A stretch of DNA of 64,000 nucleotides. Origin: Streptomyces nodosus (GTDB lineage Bacteria > Actinomycetota > Actinomycetes > Streptomycetales > Streptomycetaceae). Of this stretch, positions 20,952 through 29,758 are shown in pieces. Positions within the stretch are counted from its first letter, which is position 1. Every line of letters starts with the position of its first letter. The position numbers and the translations under genes were made by a program. The notes under the pieces were generated by a model. The model searched no databases. It was not told where the DNA came from and saw only the letters and a program-made list of their open reading frames with translations. The stretch covers positions 4,247,501 to 4,311,500 of the forward strand of contig NZ_CP023747.1 of NCBI RefSeq assembly GCF_008704995.1, given 5' to 3'.

Positions 20952-21944
20952 ATGACGAAGTACGGATCCTTCCCCGGTTCCCGTCCCCGGCGGCTGCGTA
21001 CCACGCCCGTCATGCGCCGGATGGTCGCCGAGACCCGGCTGCACCCGGCCGACCTCATCCTTCCCGCGTTCGTGCGGGAGGGGGTCGCCGAGCCCGTGCC
21101 GATCGCGGCGATGCCCGGCGTGGTGCAGCACACCAGGGACAGCCTGAAGAAGGCGGCGGCCGAGGCGGTGGCGGCCGGTATCTCCGGGATCATGCTCTTC
21201 GGGGTGCCCGAGGAGTCGAAGAAGGACGCTCTCGGCACGCCGGGGACCGACCCGGAGGGGATCCTCCAGGTCGCCATCCGTGATGTGCGGGCCGAGGTCG
21301 GGGACGAGCTGCTCGTCATGTCCGACCTGTGCCTGGACGAGACCACCGACCACGGGCACTGCGGTGTGCTCGACGCCGAGGGGCGGGTGGACAACGACGC
21401 CACGCTGGAGCGCTACGCCGAGATGGCGCAGGTGCAGGCGGACGCCGGTGCGCATGTCGTGGGGCCCAGCGGCATGATGGACGGGCAGATCGGGGTCGTC
21501 CGGGACGCCCTCGACCAGATCGGCCGGGAGGACGTCGCGATCCTCGCCTACACCGCGAAGTACTCCTCCGCGTTCTACGGGCCGTTCCGGGAGGCCGTCG
21601 GCTCCTCCCTGAAGGGCGACCGCAAGACGTACCAGCAGGACCCCGCCAACTGGCGCGAGTCGCTGCGGGAACTCGCCCTCGACCTGGAGGAGGGCGCCGA
21701 TATGGTGATGGTCAAGCCGGCCGGTCCCTACCTCGACATCCTGGCCAGGGTCGCCGACGCCGTCGATGTGCCGGTGGCCGCCTACCAGATCTCCGGCGAG
21801 TACTCGATGGTCGAGGCCGCCGCGGAGAAGGGCTGGGTCGACCGCGACCGCGCGATCCTGGAGACCCTGACCGGCATCAAGCGGGCGGGTGCCCGCACCA
21901 TCCTCACGTACTGGGCCACCGAGGTGGCTCAGAAGCTGCGTTAG
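20952..21944 (+). CDS. hemB: Delta-aminolevulinic acid dehydratase (porphobilinogen synthase)
   Basis: 330 residues. It condenses two 5-aminolevulinates to porphobilinogen. The two active-site lysines are K203 (AYTAKYSSAFYG) and K255 (MVMVKPAGPY). The metal site reads DLCLDETTDHGHCG: C127 and C137 align with two of the zinc cysteines of the human enzyme, but the middle one is D129, so the metal may differ from a pure three-cysteine zinc site. It has its own promoter region after the hemD terminator; TAGCGT 7 nt before the ATG suggests a leaderless message. Confidence 0.96.
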   Translation: MTKYGSFPGSRPRRLRTTPVMRRMVAETRLHPADLILPAFVREGVAEPVPIAAMPGVVQHTRDSLKKAAAEAVAAGISGIMLFGVPEESKKDALGTPGTDPEGILQVAIRDVRAEVGDELLVMSDLCLDETTDHGHCGVLDAEGRVDNDATLERYAEMAQVQADAGAHVVGPSGMMDGQIGVVRDALDQIGREDVAILAYTAKYSSAFYGPFREAVGSSLKGDRKTYQQDPANWRESLRELALDLEEGADMVMVKPAGPYLDILARVADAVDVPVAAYQISGEYSMVEAAAEKGWVDRDRAILETLTGIKRAGARTILTYWATEVAQKLR

Positions 21945-21960
21945 CCGCCGACCCCCGCGG

Positions 21961-22902
21961 TCACCCCTCCGTGCCGAACCAGGTCTCGGCGAGCGTGTCG
22001 AGGCGTGGTTCGGGTGGGGTGGGGAGTTCGTGGAGGCAAAGAGGGAAGTCGCTGTACACATGCAGCAGCGTGTACGCGAGCAACTGGTCCGGGTCGTACG
22101 GGGCGCGGCCGTAGGCCTGGTAGAAGCGGCGGAACCGGCGCGGGTCGCCGCGGGTCAGGAACAGGCCCACGCTCACGAAGTCGTAGGCCGGGTCGCCGAT
22201 CATCGCCGGTTCGAAGTCGAACAGACCGGTCAGCCGCCGGCCGCCGCGCAGGTCGACGGTCAGATGGTCCCGCATGAACTCCGTGTGCAGCAGGGCCAGT
22301 TCGGTGGAGGCGGGCAGGGGTACGGAGTCCAGGAAGCCGGGGATCCGGCTCAGCCAGGGCTCGGGCACCGCATTGGCGCGATGATGGGCGAGCGCCCGGG
22401 ACCGCCGGTGGCTCAGGAACGAGCCCCAGTCCGAAGGGCCCACGACGTCCGTCAGCGCCTTGAAGTCCATTGCGTGCAGCGCGGCGAGCGTCTCGGCGGA
22501 CTCCGTGACGATCCGGTCCCGGTCCGCCGCCTCGAGCCGCGGCCAGGCTTCGGCGAGGCTCAGTCCGGGCAGCCGGGACATCAGGACGAAGCGCCAGCCG
22601 CCCGCATACTCGTCGGTGGCGAGCAACCGCGGGGTGGGAAGCGGAAGCCGGCCCCAGAGATGCTCCAGCACCCGTGCCTCCCTGAGGGACCGTGTGGTGT
22701 CGAAGCGCGGATACAGCTTCAGCACCAGGTCGCCCCCGATGGCGTACACCGGCAGGGAGCCCTCGTCGAAACGCCGTACCGCCAGCCCCACCAGGCCCAG
22801 CCGGTCGCACAGATCCAGCACGGCAGGACGCAGTACCGCCTCGTCCGAGACAAGGGCGTCCAACTCGTCGATCGTGTCCACGCTCGGCAGCATGGGCGGC
22901 AT
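21961..22902 (-). CDS. Aminoglycoside-phosphotransferase-family kinase-like protein with altered catalytic loop
   Basis: 313 residues from ATG 22902 (ATG 22893 also possible). The APH/choline-kinase fold is recognisable: ATP-binding Lys K62 (DLVLKLYPR), hinge VLMSRLPGLSL (107-117), and the DFG-like D229 (GLFDFEPAMIGDPAYDF). The catalytic loop, normally HxDxxxxN, reads H206-T-E208-F-M-R-D-H213, so both the catalytic Asp and the metal-binding Asn are changed. The protein could be a weak kinase, use another residue, or bind without catalysis. It is convergent with hemB, 16 bp apart. No resistance role can be claimed. Confidence 0.8.
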   Translation of the reverse strand: MPPMLPSVDTIDELDALVSDEAVLRPAVLDLCDRLGLVGLAVRRFDEGSLPVYAIGGDLVLKLYPRFDTTRSLREARVLEHLWGRLPLPTPRLLATDEYAGGWRFVLMSRLPGLSLAEAWPRLEAADRDRIVTESAETLAALHAMDFKALTDVVGPSDWGSFLSHRRSRALAHHRANAVPEPWLSRIPGFLDSVPLPASTELALLHTEFMRDHLTVDLRGGRRLTGLFDFEPAMIGDPAYDFVSVGLFLTRGDPRRFRRFYQAYGRAPYDPDQLLAYTLLHVYSDFPLCLHELPTPPEPRLDTLAETWFGTEG

Positions 22903-23056
22903 GCTAGGGCTCTCGACGGGTGCCCGCAGGGCGATATGAGATGTTGCGCCGGGCACCGGTGTCCCTAAGGTGCGTGAACGAGGTGTTTTCGAGCGGCGCA
23001 CCCCTCGGTGTTCTCCGGTTACCGGGGTGCGCCCGTCCACACAAGGAGCCGCCGCC

Positions 23057-24274
23057 GTGACCTCAACCGCCCGTGTGAGCAGCCGTCCGCAACCGCCCGC
23101 CTTCGCGGCCCGGGTCGCCTCGACCGGCGGTTCCCCCGTACGGGACATCCTGGCCGTCACCGAGCGCCCCGAGGTCGTCAACTTCGCGGGCGGGCTGCCC
23201 GCTCCCGAGCTGTTCGACGCGGAGGGCGTGGCCGCCGCGTTCGGGGCCGTGCTGAGCGAGACCTCGCAGCGGGCGCTGCAGTACGCGACGACCGAGGGCG
23301 AGCCCGCGCTGCGCGCCGCGCTCGCCGACCGCACCACCGAGCGCGGCCTGGCGACCGGACCCGACGATCTGCTCGTCACCACCGGCTCGCAGCAGGCGCT
23401 GTCGCTGATCGCCACCGCCCTGCTGGAGCCCGGGGACACCGTGCTCGTCGAGAACCCCTGCTATCTCGCGGCCCTCCAGGTGTTCGGCTTCGCGGGCGCC
23501 CGGATCGTCCCCGTGCCCGGTGACGGGGACGGCCTGGACCCGGAGGCCCTGGAGGAACTGGTGGCCCGGGAGCGCCCCAAGCTGCTCTATACGGTCCCCA
23601 CCTTCCAGAACCCCACCGGCCGCACCCTGCCCGCCGGGCGCCGCGCCGCGATCGCCCGCGTCGCCGCCCGGCTCGGGCTGTGGATCGTCGAGGACGACCC
23701 GTACGGCGAACTCCGCTTCGAGGGCGAGCGGGTGCCGTGGATCGCCGCCCACGAGGACGCCGGCGACCGTGCCGTGCTGCTCGGCTCCTTCTCCAAGGTG
23801 ATGGCCCCCGGACTGCGGCTCGGCTGGCTGCGGGCCCCGGCGGCGCTGCGGAGGGCCTGCGCGGTCGCCAAGCAGGCCGCCGACCTGCACACCCCGACCG
23901 TCAACCAGCTGGCCGCGGCGCGCTATCTGGCCGACCGGGACCTGGACGCCCATGTGGCGCGGGTCGCCGCCGCGTACCGCGAGCGCCGGGACGCCCTGCT
24001 CGCCGGTCTCCCGGACGCGCTGCCCGAGGGCTCGTCCTGGAACCGTCCCGAGGGCGGCATGTTCCTCTGGGTCCGGCTCCCCGAGGCGTACGACACCACC
24101 GCCCTGCTGCCGCAGGTGGTACGGCGGGACGTCGCGTACGTCCCCGGCGCGCCCTTCTACGCGGCCACCCCCGAGACCTCGACGATGCGGCTCTGTTTCG
24201 TCACCCACACCCCGGACGAGATCGCCGAGGGCCTGCGACGCCTCGGGGAGGGGCTGCGCCGGTCACAGCACTAG
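23057..24274 (+). CDS. PLP-dependent aminotransferase, class I/II (2-aminoadipate-aminotransferase-like)
   Basis: 405 residues from GTG 23057, with AAGGAG 8 nt upstream; a longer frame begins in the intergenic region. Fold-type I signatures are FAGGLPAPELF, TTGSQQALSLIATAL, FQNPTGRTL, the aspartate in VEDDPYGELRF, and the PLP-lysine motif LGSFSKVMAPGLRLGWL. It resembles MocR/LysN-type aminotransferases but lacks a GntR DNA-binding domain, so it is a free enzyme. The amino donor cannot be inferred. It is convergent with the DUF4253 gene with only one base between. Confidence 0.88.
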   Translation: MTSTARVSSRPQPPAFAARVASTGGSPVRDILAVTERPEVVNFAGGLPAPELFDAEGVAAAFGAVLSETSQRALQYATTEGEPALRAALADRTTERGLATGPDDLLVTTGSQQALSLIATALLEPGDTVLVENPCYLAALQVFGFAGARIVPVPGDGDGLDPEALEELVARERPKLLYTVPTFQNPTGRTLPAGRRAAIARVAARLGLWIVEDDPYGELRFEGERVPWIAAHEDAGDRAVLLGSFSKVMAPGLRLGWLRAPAALRRACAVAKQAADLHTPTVNQLAAARYLADRDLDAHVARVAAAYRERRDALLAGLPDALPEGSSWNRPEGGMFLWVRLPEAYDTTALLPQVVRRDVAYVPGAPFYAATPETSTMRLCFVTHTPDEIAEGLRRLGEGLRRSQH

Positions 24275-24275
24275 C

Positions 24276-25088
24276 TCAGTCCCACCAGAAGGACCACACC
24301 GGCCGGTTCAGAACCTCGTGCCCGGCGTACTCGCGCAGGGTGGGGTGGTGCCCCTGGGTGATGTTGTCCGGGCAGAACGCGAAGTGTTCGGCGGCCACCG
24401 CCTCGGCCTCGGCGGGGGTGGTGGGCGGCGCCGCGACCGAGAGGACCAGCTGGTCGAAGCCGAGCGCGACGACCCGTATGCCGAAGCGGTCCTCCCAGGA
24501 GCGCAGCACCGCGCAGAGACGCGCCACGTCGTTCTCGTGGTTCAGCGGGCCGCACCAGCCGATCGCCGCCGGGATGTCGGCGGAGCGGCGGGCCGGGACC
24601 AGGGCGAGGCGCGGCTCCGTGGGCCAGGAGCCGGACCCCAGGAGGACATCGGCGACCTCGGCGGCACGGGCGCCGGGCTCGGCCTCCCGTCGGGACGCGG
24701 CGGCGAGCCCGGGCCACCTGAGGCCGAACGGGGCCAGGAACTCCGGGAGTTCGTCGTCCTCGTCGCCCCAGAACGCGGCCAGCACCTCCGCGGCGTCATG
24801 GTCCCCCGGATACGACATCTCCCCGGGCATCAACTCCCACCGCTCGGGTCCGCCTTGGCTGCCGCCCGTCTCGACGAGCACCGGAAGCAGCCCCACGCGC
24901 GCACCGGGGGCGCCCAGCCGCGCCCAGTCGCCCGGGGCTGCCGGGGGCCCGGCGTGCCACAGCAGAGGCTCGTGCCACGGGCCGTCGTCCGTCGCGTCGA
25001 TCAGTCTCCCGGGCGGGAGCTCGAGCCCGAGCGCCCGCCCGCTCGGATCGGTCGCCAGCCGGGGCAGAGGATTGGGGAGTGTCGCCAT
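24276..25088 (-). CDS. DUF4253 domain protein
   Basis: 270 residues from ATG 25088 (MATLPNPLPRLA). The C-terminal half matches the DUF4253 pattern: IPAAIGWCGPLNHENDVARL, LRSWEDRFGIRVVALGFDQL, and AEHFAFCPDNITQG. No signal peptide or membrane segment, so it is probably cytoplasmic. DUF4253 proteins have no established reaction, and nothing in the neighbourhood points to a role. Its stop lies one base after the stop of the convergent aminotransferase gene. Confidence 0.8.
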   Translation of the reverse strand: MATLPNPLPRLATDPSGRALGLELPPGRLIDATDDGPWHEPLLWHAGPPAAPGDWARLGAPGARVGLLPVLVETGGSQGGPERWELMPGEMSYPGDHDAAEVLAAFWGDEDDELPEFLAPFGLRWPGLAAASRREAEPGARAAEVADVLLGSGSWPTEPRLALVPARRSADIPAAIGWCGPLNHENDVARLCAVLRSWEDRFGIRVVALGFDQLVLSVAAPPTTPAEAEAVAAEHFAFCPDNITQGHHPTLREYAGHEVLNRPVWSFWWD

Positions 25089-25136
25089 GCCCGCGACTGT
25101 AGGGACTCCCACTGACAACCGCCCCGGCCGGCGGGC

Positions 25137-25913
25137 TCACCAGGTGAGGGCGTCGGCCGCGTTGGTCTGCCAGTACGTGGCGGTCAGGGTGCTGTCGTAG
25201 TACACACCCTTCGCGGGCAGCGACACGATGGCCGTGGGGCCTCCGTCGCTGTGCGGGGTGCGTCCCTGGAAGAGGACGGTCAGCCGGTGGCCCGTGGTGC
25301 CGTTCTCCCCGCTGCCGTCGGCGGAGGAGAGGCGCACGCCCGCATAGCCGGACTCGCCGGGGGCGAGCGTGACCACGGCCTGCGGCCGGCTCTCCTCGAA
25401 GCCGCCCGGCGCCCACTGCATCTCGTCGAACCGCAGCACGGGGTAGTACGGCAGGGAGCAGGTCCGCGATCCGGTGTTCTTGACGGTGATCAGCATGTGG
25501 TTGAGGGGACGGGACACCTCCTGGGCGGTGACCTGGGTGTTGGCGCCGTTGCAGAGGACGGGGGCCGTGTCCGATGTCCCGCGGGCCGTATTGGAGCCGG
25601 TGGCACCGCCTGTGGAGCCCTTGCCCTTGCCCTGGCCGGTGCTGGTGCCGGTGCCGGTGCCCGCTCCCGTGCCCGTGTGGGACGCCGCGTTCGAGCCGTG
25701 CGCGACCGAGGAACCCGGGTTCGAGCCGGTGCCCGGGGTCTCGGTGTTCTGTGCGGCGGGGCTCCGGTCGGGGGAGGAGGCGGCGGGGGTGGTCGCCCTG
25801 CCCTCGTCCTGGGTGCCGGTGCCGTTCTGGCACGCCGTGAGGGTCAGCGCCGCGAGCGCGACCGTGGTGGCGAGCAGACCGGTACGGGGGAGGGTGGCGC
25901 GAAAAGTACGCAT
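25137..25913 (-). CDS. DUF4232 lipoprotein
   Basis: 258 residues from ATG 25913. A basic N-terminus and hydrophobic core end in a lipobox (LTLTAC, Cys about residue 28), so it is exported and lipid-anchored. A flexible Gly/Ser/Thr-rich linker (about 30-115, with a repeated GTGTGT-like stretch) leads to a DUF4232 domain with two cysteines (APVLCNGAN and RTCSLPYYP) that may form a disulfide. DUF4232 is common in actinobacterial surface proteins, with no known activity. It is divergent from the transmembrane HTH gene, sharing 213 bp; the pair may be functionally linked. Confidence 0.85.
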   Translation of the reverse strand: MRTFRATLPRTGLLATTVALAALTLTACQNGTGTQDEGRATTPAASSPDRSPAAQNTETPGTGSNPGSSVAHGSNAASHTGTGAGTGTGTSTGQGKGKGSTGGATGSNTARGTSDTAPVLCNGANTQVTAQEVSRPLNHMLITVKNTGSRTCSLPYYPVLRFDEMQWAPGGFEESRPQAVVTLAPGESGYAGVRLSSADGSGENGTTGHRLTVLFQGRTPHSDGGPTAIVSLPAKGVYYDSTLTATYWQTNAADALTW

Positions 25914-26126
25914 GACCGGATTACCTCGTTCACAGTTGGTGGTGACGGATGCCGCTCGGCCGGTCGGCGGGAGCGGCGTGCTTGGATGACAGGAAGCCTG
26001 CGGGGCGATCCGTCCCAGCCGCCACGACCGAGGGACGAACAGGGACGCTGGAACGCTCGCAACGGCTCTGAGCTGGGAGAACAAGGTGTCCCTGGAACGC
26101 CGGGCCGGGACATGGGAGGCGGAGGA

Positions 26127-27656
26127 ATGGTGTCGGGGGCGGAAGCGGCGGAGTTATTCGGGCAGTTGTTGAGGGAGTTGAAGGAGCGGTCCGGGCTGAG
26201 CTACGGACTGCTGGCCAAGCGGCTCCACATGAGTACGTCGACGCTGCACCGCTACTGCAACGGGGAGGTCGTACCGAGCGACTACGCGCCCGTGGAGCGG
26301 CTGGCCCGGCTCTGCAAGGCCTCGCCCGAGGAACTGGTCGAGCTGCACCGCAGATGGGTGCTGGCCGACGCGGTGCGGGAGAGGCGGAGCAGGACGGCCG
26401 CGGTACGGGAGCAGCGTCCCGTCGAGCCGGACGCGGGCGCCGCGCCGGGCCCGGGGCAGGAGCGGACGGCCGTGGGCGCGGCAGGTGGTACCGGAGAACC
26501 GGCTTCCGAGCCCGGCGGTGCCCTGGAACCAGGCTCCGAGACCGGCGGTACCGCCGAAACAGGCCCCGAGCCCGGGAACACGGGAGGAGCAGGGACTGAA
26601 TCCGGTGGTGCCGGGGCGCCGGCACCACCGGAGCCCGCCCGGGGAGCCGGAGCCGAGGGTTCCGACGAGGAACGGACCGTCCCTGCGGGGCCGGGCACCG
26701 GGGCACGTCCCGGCACCCGCCGTCGTCTCCGCGCCGCGGTGCTGGTCCCGGTCGGTGCCCTCGTCGTCCTGGGCGCCGCCGTGCTCGCCTGGAACCCCCT
26801 CTCCGGCACCGACGGCAGCGGCGCCGAGGGCCCCGTGGGAGCGACGCCGGCGGTGGACGGGCGCGGGGCGGCGACGGACGGCGGCGGCACGGACGGCGCC
26901 ACGGCTCCCGCGGCGTCGCGGTCCGGCGGCGAGACCGCGGACAAGGCGGCCGGAGGCGACAAGAGGACCGGCGCGGACCGCAGCGCCGGCCCGGGTACCG
27001 GCTCCCCGACCCCGGGCACCGGCCGGGAGACCCCCCGAAGCGACCCGGCCCCCGCCGTGCCGCTGACGGTCAACACCCGCCCGTACGCCTGGGAAAACCC
27101 GTGCAGCCAGCACTATCTGATCGACCGCACGCCGCAGTGGGTGTCCTCGCCGCCGCCCACCGAACAGGAAGCCCCGGGCTGGGTGTCGGCGCTCGGCGCG
27201 GTGTCGTCCGGGGAGCAGTATGTGGTGCTCACCGTGCAGGGCACCGGCAGTCAGACCGTGGTCCTGGAGGACCTGAAGGTCCGGGTGCAGGCGTCCGGTG
27301 CGCCCCTGGCCTGGAACGACTACGCCATGGGCGTCGGCTGCGGCGGTGGTGTGGGGACCCACGCCTTCGGCGTGGACCTGGACGAGGGCCGTCCGGCCGC
27401 GGTGCCCGTCGCGGGGCAGCGCGGCTTCCCGTTCAAGGTGAGCGAGTCCGACCCGGAGGTCTTCCGGGTCCGGGCCCGCACCGCCGCGCACGATGTGCGC
27501 TGGTATCTGGAGCTGGAGTGGTCCAGCGGCGCACGGCACGGCACCGTCCGGATCGACGACCACGGCAAGCCCTTCCGGACCAGCGGGAACACCGGACGGC
27601 CGGGGTATGACTACCCGCTCGGCGGGGTGGAGTGGATCACCCGGCAGGAAGGCTGA
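26127..27656 (+). CDS. Transmembrane XRE-family HTH protein with extracellular domain; contains a TTA codon
   Basis: 509 residues from ATG 26127, chosen because GGGAGG lies 7 nt upstream. The N-terminal helix-turn-helix (about 8-62: LLRELKERSGLSYGLLAKRL...STLHRYCNGEVVPSDY) is cytoplasmic. A long Pro/Glu/Gly/Thr spacer follows, then one membrane helix (about 200-221), another low-complexity linker, and an extracellular domain (about 312-509) rich in aromatic residues. The layout suggests a one-component membrane sensor. Codon 10 is TTA (26154-26156), which in Streptomyces needs the bldA tRNA. The ligand and DNA target are unknown; the divergent lipoprotein is a candidate partner or target. Confidence 0.85.
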   Translation: MVSGAEAAELFGQLLRELKERSGLSYGLLAKRLHMSTSTLHRYCNGEVVPSDYAPVERLARLCKASPEELVELHRRWVLADAVRERRSRTAAVREQRPVEPDAGAAPGPGQERTAVGAAGGTGEPASEPGGALEPGSETGGTAETGPEPGNTGGAGTESGGAGAPAPPEPARGAGAEGSDEERTVPAGPGTGARPGTRRRLRAAVLVPVGALVVLGAAVLAWNPLSGTDGSGAEGPVGATPAVDGRGAATDGGGTDGATAPAASRSGGETADKAAGGDKRTGADRSAGPGTGSPTPGTGRETPRSDPAPAVPLTVNTRPYAWENPCSQHYLIDRTPQWVSSPPPTEQEAPGWVSALGAVSSGEQYVVLTVQGTGSQTVVLEDLKVRVQASGAPLAWNDYAMGVGCGGGVGTHAFGVDLDEGRPAAVPVAGQRGFPFKVSESDPEVFRVRARTAAHDVRWYLELEWSSGARHGTVRIDDHGKPFRTSGNTGRPGYDYPLGGVEWITRQEG

Positions 27657-27705
27657 CGGAACCCCGGCCGGAAGGCTGACGGAACCCCGGCCGGAAGGCC
27701 GAAGG
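27647..27705 (+). repeat. Tandem 23-bp repeat spanning the stop codon
   Basis: GGAAGGCTGACGGAACCCCG-GCC occurs twice in a row (27647-27669 and 27670-27692), with a partial third copy. The TGA stop of the HTH gene lies in the first copy. Looks like a local duplication. Confidence 0.8.
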
Positions 27706-27709
27706 AAAG

Positions 27710-27747
27710 AGCCCCGCACCCCGGGAACCGGCCCGGGGTGCGGGGCT
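27710..27747. terminator. Bidirectional terminator between the HTH gene and argS
   Basis: Perfect 16-bp inverted repeat AGCCCCGCACCCCGGG / CCCGGGGTGCGGGGCT with a 6-nt loop, between two convergent genes. Confidence 0.88.
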
Positions 27748-27768
27748 CTTCGCGTCGGCGGCGCGGGG

Positions 27769-29529
27769 TCAGAGACGCTCGGGCGTCCTGATGCCCAGCA
27801 GGGCCATGCCCTGGTGCAGGGTGCGGGCCGTGATGTCGCACAGGAAGAGGCGGTTCTCCACCTGCTCGGGCGTCTCGGCCTTCAGCACCGGGCACTTGTC
27901 GTAGAAGGACGTGTACAGCGACGCCAACTGGTACAGATACGCGGCCAGCTTGTGCGGGGCGTACTCCGCCGCTGTCTCCGCGACCGTCTCCGCGAACTGG
28001 TCCGCGTGCAGGCCCAGCGCGCGCTCCGCGTCGGCCAGCGCCAGCTCCGGGTGCGCGGCCGGACGTACCTCGCCGGCCTTGCGGAGGATCGACTGGATAC
28101 GGGCGTAGGCGTACTGGAGGTAGACGGAGGTGTCGCCGTGCAGCGAGACCATCTGGTCGAGGTCGAACTTGTAGTCGCGGCTCGCCGAGGTGGACAGGTC
28201 CGCGTACTTCACCGCGCCGATGCCCACCTGGGCGCCGCGCTCGGTGATCTCCTGCTCGGACAGGTCCTGAGCCTTCTCCCGGACGACGGCGGAGGCGCGC
28301 TCGATCGCCTCGTCGAGGAGGTCGACCAGCCGGACCGTCTCGCCCTCACGCGTCTTGAAGGGCTTGCCGTCCTTGCCGAGGACCGTGCCGAAGGCGAGCT
28401 GGATCGCCTTCACTCCGTCGCCCAGCCAGCCGGCCCGGCGGGCGGTCTCGAAGACCATCTTGAAGTGGAGCGCCTGGCGGGCGTCCACCACATAGAGGAG
28501 GGTGTCGGCCTTCAGACGGAAGACCCGGTCACGGATCGCCGACAGGTCGGTGGCCGCATAGCCGAAGCCGCCGTCCGACTTCTGCACGATCAGCGGGACC
28601 GGGTTGCCGTCCGGGCCCCTGATGTCGTCGAAGAAGACGCACAGGGCGCCCTCGGAGCGGACCGCCACACCGGACTCCTCCAGCAGCCGGCAGGTCTCCT
28701 GGAGCATCTCGTTGTAGCCGGACTCGCCGACGATGTCGGGGTCGCGGATCTCCATGTCCAGCTTCTCGAAGACGGAGAAGAAGTAGATCTTCGACTCGTC
28801 GACGAACTTCTGCCACATGGCGAGCGTGTGCGGGTCACCGGCCTGGAGGTCGACCACCCGGCGGCGGGCACGCGTCTTGAACTCCTCGTCGGAGTCGAAG
28901 AGCCTGCGGGCCGCCTTGTAGAGGCGGTCGAGGTTCGACATCGCCTCCTCGCCGGTGACCTCGGCGGCCTTGTGGTCCAGCTCGTGCGGGTGCTCGTCCA
29001 GGTACTGGATGAGCATGCCGAACTGGGTGCCCCAGTCGCCGATGTGGTGGCGCCTGACCACGCTCTCGCCGGTGAACTCCAGAAGCTTGACCACCGAGTC
29101 GCCGATCACCGCGGAGCGCAGATGGCCGACGTGCATCTCCTTGGCCACGTTCGGCTGGGCGTAGTCGATGACCGTGGTGCCCGGGTCCTCGGCGTACGGC
29201 ACGCCGAGGCGGCCCTCGGGGTCGGCGGCGCGGGCGGCGAGGTTGGCGGTGATCGCCCGGTCGGTGACCGTGATGTTGAGGAAGCCGGGTCCCGAGACCT
29301 CGACGTCCTCGATCAGATCGCCGGTGACCACCTTCTCCACGACTTGGGCCGCCAGCTCACGCGGGTTGGCCTTCGCCTTCTTGGCGAGCGCCAGGATCCC
29401 GTTGGCCTGGTAGTCCGCCCGGTCGCTTCGTCGCAGCAGCGGGTCCGCGGCGGCCTGGGGCAGCTTGGCCGTGAGGGCGGTCGCGAGGCGCTGGTGGACG
29501 GAGGCGGTGAGGGACGTGACCGAGGCCAT
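27769..29529 (-). CDS. argS: Arginyl-tRNA synthetase
   Basis: 586 residues from ATG 29529. Class I enzyme charging tRNA(Arg). It shows the N-terminal tRNA-recognition domain, the HIGH-type motif HVGH at 133-136 (VAKEMHVGHLRSA), HIGDWGTQFGMLI, and the anticodon-binding DALR domain at the C-terminus (YAPHKLAAYLYQLASLYTSFYDKCPV). As in most ArgRS the KMSKS signature is degenerate (GKPFKTREGE). It is divergent from the lysyl-tRNA synthetase gene with about 230 bp between. Essential housekeeping enzyme. Confidence 0.97.
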   Translation of the reverse strand: MASVTSLTASVHQRLATALTAKLPQAAADPLLRRSDRADYQANGILALAKKAKANPRELAAQVVEKVVTGDLIEDVEVSGPGFLNITVTDRAITANLAARAADPEGRLGVPYAEDPGTTVIDYAQPNVAKEMHVGHLRSAVIGDSVVKLLEFTGESVVRRHHIGDWGTQFGMLIQYLDEHPHELDHKAAEVTGEEAMSNLDRLYKAARRLFDSDEEFKTRARRRVVDLQAGDPHTLAMWQKFVDESKIYFFSVFEKLDMEIRDPDIVGESGYNEMLQETCRLLEESGVAVRSEGALCVFFDDIRGPDGNPVPLIVQKSDGGFGYAATDLSAIRDRVFRLKADTLLYVVDARQALHFKMVFETARRAGWLGDGVKAIQLAFGTVLGKDGKPFKTREGETVRLVDLLDEAIERASAVVREKAQDLSEQEITERGAQVGIGAVKYADLSTSASRDYKFDLDQMVSLHGDTSVYLQYAYARIQSILRKAGEVRPAAHPELALADAERALGLHADQFAETVAETAAEYAPHKLAAYLYQLASLYTSFYDKCPVLKAETPEQVENRLFLCDITARTLHQGMALLGIRTPERL

Positions 29530-29758
29530 GGAGTGGGTGCCGTTCTCCTCGTGGGTACGGATAGACGTGGCCAGTATCCCATGGGGGTAAAGCGGTTTTT
29601 CCGGGCTCGGGCCCGGCAGTGGGCCCCGGACCGGTCCGTATGCGGCGGGCAAGGGTTTGAAAAGCCGTTTTCGTGGATGCGGGGGTGGCGGTGACAATGG
29701 AGCGGTCAGCCGTGTGACCGTGCCGGCTGCTTCGAGGAAACGTCGAGGAAAAAAGGAC

